Shown one piece after another: positions 55,636 through 64,000 of a stretch of 64,000 nucleotides of DNA (position 1 is the first letter of the stretch; the number at the start of each line of letters is the position of its first letter). The stretch comes from Ceratopteris richardii (Eukaryota; Streptophyta; Polypodiopsida; Polypodiales; Pteridaceae): assembly GCA_020310875.1 (NCBI GenBank), contig CM035416.1:76495080-76559079 (forward strand), in the 5' to 3' direction. Both the position numbers and the translations under genes were made by a program. Under the pieces are notes generated by a model. The model was not told the origin of the DNA and did not search any database. It worked only from the letters and a program-made list of their open reading frames with translations.

Positions 55636-58600
55636 TGTATCCACTAATGTGGAATGAGTATATATATATATCCAAATGGGCTTAATAGATCCGTTACTAA
55701 ATTGAGAGACTCAAGAATGATAGAAATCATCCAAAGACCAATAATAAAATTTTCAGGTAGATTTTATGTAGATAGAAGAGGTAGTTTGTATCAGGTGACT
55801 AACCAACTTGAAAAAATAAATGACATAAGAGAGATTGAGGAAACTCAAAATCATGCCAATGTGGGTAATGGGGAAGCAATAAGCACTACCCGAGGTAAAT
55901 CAATAGTGGTAAATGTCTTGAGAGGTGATATAATTCCTCAAGATGATGATATGGTAGATATATATCTACTTGCTAGCATGGATAAGGTATTGCAAGCAAT
56001 GATACCCACATAGGCAGTAGTTTCAATCTTGCTACCATCTACGAGTTGCATGATCAAGAAGACTCCTCAAGAGTCACTTACTTGGATCGCGATAAGAGAA
56101 GATATTGGGAAGTAATAGATTATGAAAAAACTAGATTCAAATACATGGCTTTGCTAGTGTTTCCCATCACAAAATAGGAAATTTCTTCAAGTAACCCCCA
56201 GAGGTAGCAACAAATCCATGGAAACCCTAACTTAGGGCAATATAACTAGTAGATTGTCCCTCAAAGACCTCATGTGCATTTCTCGATGCCAGGCAATAAC
56301 ACTATGCCTAACCCTCAAATGGGAGGTGAGACGTTGAATGAACCACTCTTTCCTTAGAGAGCTCCACACGGACGAGGAATATGTCTATGTCCTATCATTC
56401 AAATCATTCCTCGACCACAATATGTGGTCAAAAATCTAAGACCATCTCAAGTTGGCAAATGCATGAAAAATCACTATGCTGGTTCTAGAGACACATATGA
56501 TCATGTGGTTAAGTTTAAGCAAGTGCTACGAGTGAAGCAAGTAGATGAATTCTTTATTCAATACAAAGAATTTGGAATTACCTTGCTTAGAACAAGATTT
56601 GGTCTGGTTCCAACCATTGAATCATGATGGATTTGCCAACATTGAGCAATTTATAGAAGAATTCATAGGTGACTCTCTAAAAATAGGGATCAAATATAAT
56701 GCCTCTTGCTTGATCCATAACTTCAAATAGGCAAACGATGAGTCATTAAGGACGGTAGTAAGAAGATTTAAATAGTATATTGATTGTTGTCCAATAGTTG
56801 AAAGGCCTACCCAACCAAAAATGATTTCATTGTTATTGGATGGTTTGACTAACAGAGGGTTGAGAACTTTGGTATATGTCAAGAGGCTACAATCTTTGGA
56901 TTCTTGTCTCAAAGAATGCATACATTTAGAGGAGAATCTAGCAAATGATTTGAAGATTCTATAGACCTCATTGAAGTATGAAGATGCTTCCAACAATGTA
57001 TGTGCCCACTCTATTAATGTGGAAGAATTGGTAGAGTTAGTAACGAAGAAACTTGGAACAAAAAATCAGTATGGGCCAAAACCCTACCAAGCCCAACCCA
57101 GGAGAATGCCAATGTTGAGATGATGTCTACATTGTGTAAGTGATCATCCAAATTATGCTTGTGCACGAGGAGGACCTACTCACCCACTCCAATATTCTTA
57201 TGGATGTCCACCCATGCAAGAGCCTAGTTTCTATTGCCATATTGAGAAAAATTATTCTAATGACACTACATATAATTGTTCTTACAATAGACAACCTTAG
57301 CAACCTCAACCTCAACCATATAGGCTATATAATTATCCACCAAAAGAACATGCTAGGGAGGCTCTAAGATATGCTCCATATCATGGACCTCCATCATTTC
57401 AAAGGCCCCATGTGTATCCCCTCAACCTCAACCTATGTTGGGATAGCAACTACCCCATCCCTCGAAATGTTGTACTAGTAAAATACACAAAAGCAGAAGA
57501 GAACCTAGGGAGAGAAATAGTACCAGTGAATCCCCTAAGTAGCTCAAAAAATATAAGCCAGGGATATGAACATGAATATGGTGAATATTATGCTTATGAT
57601 AATAATCCCATAGAATACAACGCAACCCATGAGCAACAATATTATGAGTATAATGGCTATGGAGACTCATGCAATTTTGAATATGCCAATGTGATGTATG
57701 TTGCACCTAGAGCCACAACCCAAGTAAGAGAATTATTAAGATGGCCTACACCAAAAGGACCTTTTTATAAATGCGAAAGAGACAATTTACTTAGGGAATG
57801 CACAATGCCTTACCATCCACCTCCTCAAAGATCTTGGGAAGGATATTGCAATGAATGTGGAAAGGAACATCTATTTTGAGATTTTCCAAAGAATCCTTCG
57901 AAAGCATCATCAACTACTCAAATCAATGTGATTGAACTAATTGAGAATCGAGTCATCTGGAAGTGACAAAGAGTGCATGGTACCTTTGAAGGTTATAACA
58001 CAAGACCAAGCTAAGGAAAAGGTAGAGACCCTAAATGAAAAAATGTCTAAAATATCAATGAGCAAAAAACGGGAAGAATCTTCACCATGGGTGGTAGACA
58101 ATTTTGAAGAGTTCTCAAAAACATCTAAGAAGAGGAAGGGTCAAAAATGGAAAACTAGAAGGGGAAAGATAAAGAATAGTTGGATGAATGATTTCACTAA
58201 AGAAAAGAAAGGGTCATTGATGACTAAAGAACGTAGAAAGGAGAGTCAAACCAAGTAAGAAAAAGATGTGGTAAAAGAAGAACACATGCAGAAAGGAACA
58301 AGATCAATTCTAGCAGATCCCATGTCTGAAGATTTACAAATGATGCTAAAAGCCTATCAGTCGAGAATAGTGGTAGGACCCAATCTAGTGCAACATGAGA
58401 GATGTTACCCGAGAGGGTACCTAGAAAAGGAGAGATTGGAATTATTGAAAAAACGCATTGAGTTTTCTCAGAACATGATAGAAAAACAAACACCAACCAT
58501 TCGAAAAATGAGAATTCCTGAGAAAAAAATTGAGGAACATCTAGAAAAGTATCATCTTGATGAGACAACACAAGAGAAGCCAAGCCTAAAAAAAGAGGAA

Positions 58601-60859
58601 TTAGGGTTGGAGACCAGTGAAATGGAGTACTTAAGCCCTAAAATAGAAGCAGCTTGCCCACAAGATTTGTGGGCCAAAGTCCATGAAAACCGATGGAATA
58701 AGAATGAAGGGGGATCTCCTCCCTTTTTTGAATTGGACACTTCTTTAAATTAACCAACGATGGAAAAGGAGGTAGAAATGGAAATCTTGTCAGATCTAGG
58801 CTTTGAAACAGATGAAGCCATTAGCCTAACCACACTTCCAAACTACATGGGTGAGTATGATAAAAATTCTGATTTCTTCCATGCTCTTACTATAAAATAA
58901 ATCTCTAGAATTTCTCTTATATGTATGTTCCTAGTCTTCAATGGAATCACATCCATAAAGAGGAAGATGACATGTCAATCCATAGTGTAAGGATCCAATG
59001 GCCAATCCTAGATGCATGAGGGTAGACAATTGTGGATTTGCAAACCTGCTCTTAGAGAGAAAAAGCTGCTTCAATTTTGGAAGCTTGGGAATAAAGAGGA
59101 ATGAGCAATAGATAATCTATATTATATGACAAAAATATTTCATGATGAAGCTTTTGAGATGCAACTCGATGGAAATATTAGCAACCTTAGACATTTGTGT
59201 GAATGAGGAAGTCACTACCATGGTTGTGTGTAAATGAAGAAGGTTATGATTTAAGCCTATTTATGGTAGTAATCAAAGAAGAGAATGAGGATGAAGAAGA
59301 GAACTATGAACATTGTGATGTTGAAAATATAATCACGGAACCTGAGTTTAACTCAGAAAAAGAATACCTAAAGAAAGTAGAAGCAATTGTCACAAGAGGA
59401 CATTACAACATATTCTCAATAGAAGAGTAACCCAAGAACCCTAGAAAGGAAAATGAAGATATAGAAGAAGAGGATCAAGATAGGGAATATTTTGAAGTGC
59501 TTGAACATTTCAACAGATATGAAATAGAAGAGCAGAGAATTGCTATTCAAATGCCTAAGAGGAGGGAATAGCATATGACAATAAAGAGCAAACAAAGAAA
59601 ATAGTAGTAACTCAAGAAAATGATGAAGATATATGCAATTTTATTGGGAAAGATGTCCCAATAGAGGAAGAAGAAGAGTTAGTGGAATTATTACAGAAAC
59701 ACCATGATGTCTTTGCATGGACATATACGGAACTAAAAGGAGTGGACCTGAAGATATGACTCTAGAGGTAAAGCCTCTAAACAAAGACCATACACTTATA
59801 ATGATGCCTAGCCAATTAAGATTAAAGAGGAAATAGAAAAATTTACTAGCTGGGGGATTCCTTTATGAGTTATGCATATAGAATGGGTTTCTCCATTAGT
59901 GGTAGTGCCCAAAAAGAAATGTTCTCTTGGAAAGAGTAGCAAGCAAGGAAGTGTACATTTTCTTGATGGCTTTTCAAGCTATAACCAAGTAGCCATTGCT
60001 ACTTAAGATCATCATAAGACTTATTTTGCTATTGAATGGGGTGTATTTGCTTTTAGAGTTATGCTTTTTGGCATAGAAAATGCACCAATAATTTTCCAAA
60101 GATTAACGTGTCATGTGCTCAAAGAATTTATAAGGAAGAGTATGGAAGTATATGTGGATGACCTTTGCACTCACTCTTCTCAAAGATCTTCTAACATACC
60201 TGAACTAAGATGCATATTTGACAAGTGTAGACAGTAGCAAGTATGCTTGAATTATAAGAAATGTATCTTTATGGTTCTTCAAAGAAAAATACATAGACAC
60301 ATAGTATCCAAAAATGTTATCTCAATAGATGAAGATAAAATCAATTCGATCCTAGAATTGCCAAGACCCAAAGAAATGTAAAGGAAGTGCAAGACTATAT
60401 GGGTCATTGTGGATATTATCATTGATTTATCCACATGTATATCATTGCCAAACCATTATATGGTTTGGAAACTTATTTCAAATGGAGCGATCACTATGAA
60501 CACACATTCAATGAATTAAAAAAGAGATTGAGTTTTGCCCCAAATAGAAAGTACCTAATTGGAACAAGCCATTTCACATTCATGTGAATGCTTCCAATTT
60601 TGTCATTGGATGTATATTGACATAGCCAACAGATAAAGGAAAATTAGACCACCCTATTGCATACACAAGTAGACAATTGAATCAAGCTAAACTAAATTAC
60701 ATTATTAATGAGAGAGAAGGATTATTGATGGTCTATGCAGTAAAGAAGTTTTGACAATTCTTGTTAGCTAATAAATTGAAGTTTTTCACTGATCGTCAAG
60801 TTTCATTGTACTTGGTCAACAAATCTTGCAATAAAAGAAGGGTAGTTGAAGTAATTCAA
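55636..60859 (+). pseudogene. Third, decayed copy of the gypsy family, cut by a copia
   Basis: Plus strand, in family order: gag N-terminus (about 55,654-56,013, TTRGKSIVVNVLRGDIIPQD), capsid (about 56,424-56,730), nucleocapsid remnants (CNECGKEHLF, about 57,850), gag C-terminus (about 58,300-58,750, ADPMSEDLQMMLKAYQSRI), pro-RT linker (about 59,200-59,720, ending HHDVFAWTYTELKGVDLK, where Trp is kept), RT with VYVDDLCTHSSQ (about 60,150) and RNase H (LVNKSCNKRR, about 60,815). The protease DSG region seems deleted between 58,750 and 59,000. It ends abruptly at 60,859 where a copia LTR begins. Stops mostly replace Gln or Arg codons of the intact copy. Confidence 0.9.
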
Positions 60860-61295
60860 TGACGATGCACCACAATGTGCTCTGCTTCTCAAGATCTACA
60901 GGACGATATCCTCGGAGTAGAAAATTGAGCTCCTAGGGCCGCACACGATACTCTGCACAAAGGCTGTAGAATATGCAAGAAGAACACAATACACAAGGAG
61001 CATGAAGAGAGACTTCTTAGGTATTACAAATGCGGTCAAACTTACAGTCTCTAGTTGACCATGCCACTATATGTTTTATTAAAGAACATATACAAAGAAG
61101 TGTATGGTGAACATTTGGCCTTTCACATGGACATGAACGGTAACAATCTCCCACTAAAAGCCAATATGGCCAAAGTAACTATGGGAAAACAATAAAGAAT
61201 GATAAAGAATACCTGAGTGTAAGTATACAAACTATACCTCCCACATGATGGGCATGTTACAGAGTATACAAGTGACTGTGTAAGATCATGAATCA
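60860..61295 (-). repeat. 3' LTR of the truncated copia
   Basis: 436 bp. On the minus strand it starts TGATTCATGATC and ends GGTGCATCGTCA, the standard TG..CA. The adjacent ATGGGGGGTACT is the polypurine tract. Confidence 0.8.
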
Positions 61296-61334
61296 AGTAC
61301 CCCCCATCAAGTGACAATAGTGTTGAAAACTATC

Positions 61335-62162
61335 CTATGGTAGAGCTTTAGTCAAAGCATCTGCAACATTATCTCGAGTGTGGACCTTCTCTAGACTAAT
61401 GTGCTTGGTGGCTAAGCAATCTCTAATGAAGTGATACCTCACTTCAATGTGCTTGGTCTTTGCATGATAGACCGGATTCTTAGCCAAAGCAATGGCACCC
61501 TGATTGTCATTAACCAAACGAGGTACATGCTGAGGTAAACCCACATCACAAGTAAGACAAGAAAGCCACAATGCTTCCTTACATGCCTCACTTGCTGCAA
61601 CATACTCTGCTTCTGTGGTGGAAACAACTGTACATTCTTGAAGAGGAGATCTCCAAGAGATAGCACCTCCAACAAAATGAAAAATGTACCCTGATGTAGA
61701 CTTACGATTGTCTACACAATCAACATAGTCAAAATGTGTGTAACCAATAATGGGTGCTTTCCCTCTACCTAAGCATAGACACTTATCCTTAGTGCCACTC
61801 AGATATCTCAAAATCATCTTGACCGCTTCCCAATGTTTCTTGCCAGGATTAGACATATTTCTGCTCACAACTCCCATTGCAAATGCAATGTCTGGTCTCG
61901 TAGCTACCATAGCATACATGAGACTAGCAACAACAAACTGATAGGGAATTTGGGTCATGAATTCCTTTTCCTCATCTGGTTTGGGGCAATCATCCTTGCT
62001 CAGTTTTACATATGTGGGTAAAGGTGTACTCAATGCCTTTCCACCTTGCATATTGAACCTCTGAAGTACTTTGGATATGTACTTACTTTGAGACAAGTAT
62101 ATGCATCCTTTACTCCTATCACAAGTAATGCACATGCCAAGAATATGTTTGGCATCCCCCAA
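61335..62162 (-). pseudogene. copia RT C-terminus and RNase H
   Basis: 275 open codons: GDAKHILGMCITCDRSKGCI, LMYAMVATRPDIAFAMGVVS, YTHFDYVDCVDNRKSTSGYI, VVSTTEAEYVAASEACKEAL, LVNDNQGAIALAKNPVYHAK, HIEVRYHFIRD, ending VADALTKALP. The RNase H catalytic set looks complete except that the usual SDADWAG is FDYVDCVD. The upstream part of RT is in another frame; the shift is near 62,160. Confidence 0.88.
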
Positions 62163-63008
62163 ATCCTAGTAATCAACATATCATCGGCATAAAGTATCAA
62201 GCATATCAAGCTGCCATCTGAGCATCTCTTTGTGTAGAGACAATGATCCTCATGGCTTTGAGAATAGCCTTGAGACTTCATAAAAGCATGAAACTTCTGG
62301 TACCATTGTCTATGGGGTTGTTTAAGTCCATACAAGCTCTTCTTGAGCTTACAAACTAGACTTTCCTTGCCAAGAACTACATAACCCTCTGGTTGTTCCA
62401 TATAGATCTAATATGTAAGATCTCCATGCAAGAAAGTAGTTTTCACATCCATTTGGACTAGATCTAAGTCCTCCATTGCAACGAATCCAAGCAACATGTG
62501 CAAGGTAGTCATCTTGAGTAATGGAGAGAAGATTTCCTGAAAATCAACACCATGTTGTTGCTTAAAACCCTTTGCAAAAAGTCGTGCTTTATACTTTGGA
62601 GAAGCACTATCTGATGTGAATTTCAACTTATATACGCATTTACATGGTAAAGCTTTCTTGCCCTTTGGCAAAAGTACTGAATCCCAAGTACCATTCTTGT
62701 GAAAAGAATCAAGCTCTTTCTTCATGGCACACTCCCACTCGACATGGTCCTTTGTCTAGATAACCTCTTTGTAGCAAGAAGGCTCACCTACATCTGTTAG
62801 CATAACAAAATCTAAACCTGGAACATATCTATCAGGTGGATGTGAGACACGTGCAGAGCGTCTCAATGGTTGTTGAACAGGAACATCTGCAGATTGATTT
62901 GATCGGACATTCTCATGAACATCCTTATGTGTAGCATTTTTATGCATGCTAATTTGAGGACTAATATCCTCAAACAAGACTCTTCTCACTTCAACCTCCT
63001 TAATGGGC
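62030..63008 (-). pseudogene. copia RT, N-terminal and palm part, with in-frame amber codons
   Basis: EVRRVLFED (about 62,985), LRRSARVSHPPDRYVPG (about 62,860), CAMKKELDSFHKNGTWD (about 62,725), YKARLFAKGFKQQHGVDFQE, VQMDVKTTFLHGDL, then MEQPEGYVVL, LKKSLYGLKQ and YADD (about 62,185). TAG codons interrupt at about 63,008, 62,757 and 62,406. The segment is the fingers and palm of reverse transcriptase. Confidence 0.85.
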
Positions 63009-63198
63009 TATTTATGCATCTTAGACTCATTGAAAATGACATCACTACTTCTAATCACTAACCATGTTTCAGGATCCCATAAGCGGTATCCAAATGATCC
63101 TTCTTGACCATATCCAAGAAAAATGCATTTCTTTGACTTATGGTCCAACTTTTGTCTAAGTTTTTAGGTATATGAACATATGCTTCACACCCAAAAAC

Positions 63199-63908
63199 TC
63201 AAAGATGATCATAATACGGTGGCTTCCCTGTCCATAACTCTTGTGCCACTTTCAGAACTTTGGTAGTACTAGGTGAAAGGTTAATCACATGAACTACAGT
63301 CAATACTACTTCTGCCCAAAAACCTTGTGAGAGGTTTGCATGATGCAACATAGAAAATACTCTATCTTGAATAGTTCTATTCATCGTTTCAACTACACCA
63401 GTCTATACTATGGTATAAGGAGCTGTAAATTCTCTACAAATCCCTCTAGATTGACAGAAAAGGCTGAATTCATGTGAGGTATACTCAGCCCCATTATCTG
63501 AATGTAAATCCTTAAGCTTAGTTCCTTTTTCAGTCTCAACTGAAGCAAGCCATTTTGTGAAATTAGGGAATACCTCATCTTTCAATTTGATAGGATATAC
63601 CCAAAATTTTCTAGTAGCATCATCTATGAAAGTGAGAAAGTAAAGAGAGCCACCTAAGGAGCTAGTGGGCATAAGACCACACACATCTGTTGAATGAGAT
63701 CTAAAGACTGAATTGAAGAGTCAATGTGTGTTCTATGCACATTTATGGTTTGCTTTCCATATTGAGAATGCTCACAACATGAAAAATTAGAGAAAGATAA
63801 CATAGGTAAGTAGCTAGAATGAGGAATATTTTCCTTTCCACTATGAGATATATGGCCAAAACAACCATGCCAAATACAAGCCATATGTTGTGCAGTAACA
63901 GCTAACAA
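63199..63908 (-). pseudogene. copia integrase (partial)
   Basis: Pre-integrase remnant WHGCFGHISHSGKEN (about 63,870); YFLTFIDDATRKFWVYPIKL (about 63,625); LHSDNGAEYTSHEFSLFC (second Asp, about 63,515); then a TAG near 63,411; GVVETMNRTIQDRVFSMLHH (Glu, about 63,385) and FWAEVVLTVVHVINLSPS. Gag and protease lie beyond the window. A TGA near 63,198 falls where HLRVFGCEAY is usual. Confidence 0.85.
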
Positions 63909-64000
63909 GTGTTCTTTCTATGATACAAATAAAGTATAAAGTGAGCCAACTTTGGTTCCTTTTGCAATAACCATATTGCCCTTTGATATACAAAAGGACT

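Larger units (their letters stand above)
60860..64000 (-). mobile_element. Ty1/copia element in reverse, running off the window
   Basis: 3' LTR at 60,860-61,295, polypurine tract at 61,296-61,307, then RNase H, RT and integrase on the minus strand up to the window end. Inserted in the decayed gypsy; the left flank is TTCAA, so the same five bases should follow the other LTR outside the window. Several stops and one frameshift in RT show it is not autonomous. Confidence 0.9.

Overview
This looks like a stretch of a large, repeat-rich land-plant nuclear genome. The grounds are plant-type LTR retrotransposons nested in one another, tRNA-iMet and tRNA-Asp primer-binding sites, GT-AG introns, AT-rich spacers and one plant-style RING gene. 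I cannot name the species.

Region 1 (1-10.3 kb) is the least familiar part. On the minus strand lies a gene for a divergent histone H3-fold protein. It opens with the MARTK signature, has centromeric-H3-like features, and carries an extra C-terminal region of about 180 residues encoded across an intron. On the plus strand, with its own TATA box, lies an unrecognised two-exon gene. Further on, on the minus strand, is a broken gene for a DDE-transposase-like protein. Between and inside these genes sit two separate tandem arrays whose units each carry a long perfect or near-perfect hairpin built on GACCGATGCAAGCGAT and its complement. One array lies between the divergent genes; the other lies in the intron and also repeats the exon/5' splice-site junction. 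This may be one undescribed mobile or selfish unit, but that is inference.

Region 2 (10.67-33.75 kb) is one 23-kb Ty3/gypsy element with 704-bp LTRs. It has a palindrome-rich leader, a gag-pro-pol frame split by amber codons, a doubled H2C2 domain before the integrase core, a second retropepsin-like domain after the integrase, and about 5 kb of unfamiliar 3' accessory ORFs. Nested inside it, in reverse, is an intact, apparently very young Ty1/copia element (21,667-28,079) with 1,011-bp LTRs that look identical and a perfect AAAGA target duplication.

Region 3 (33.75-46.3 kb) is retrotransposon debris: a decayed copia carrying a 308-bp MITE, a reversed decayed copy of the same gypsy family, a copia RNase H fragment with an LTR, and degenerate coding-like sequence. 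A 456-bp compound (CA)/(TA) microsatellite able to form hairpins follows (46.35-46.81 kb).

Region 4 (46.8-55.6 kb) holds the one ordinary host gene, a single-exon RING-finger protein (50,276-51,427). Its 3' end has been duplicated into a degenerate three-unit tandem array. Region 5 (55.6-64 kb) is a third, decayed copy of the gypsy family, cut by another minus-strand copia that runs off the window.

Across nearly all the broken genes, in-frame stops are TAG or TGA at places where homologues or context suggest CAG or CGA, and TAA is rare. This is the pattern expected from deamination of methylated CHG and CG cytosines in silenced DNA. The histone-like gene and its neighbours share it.
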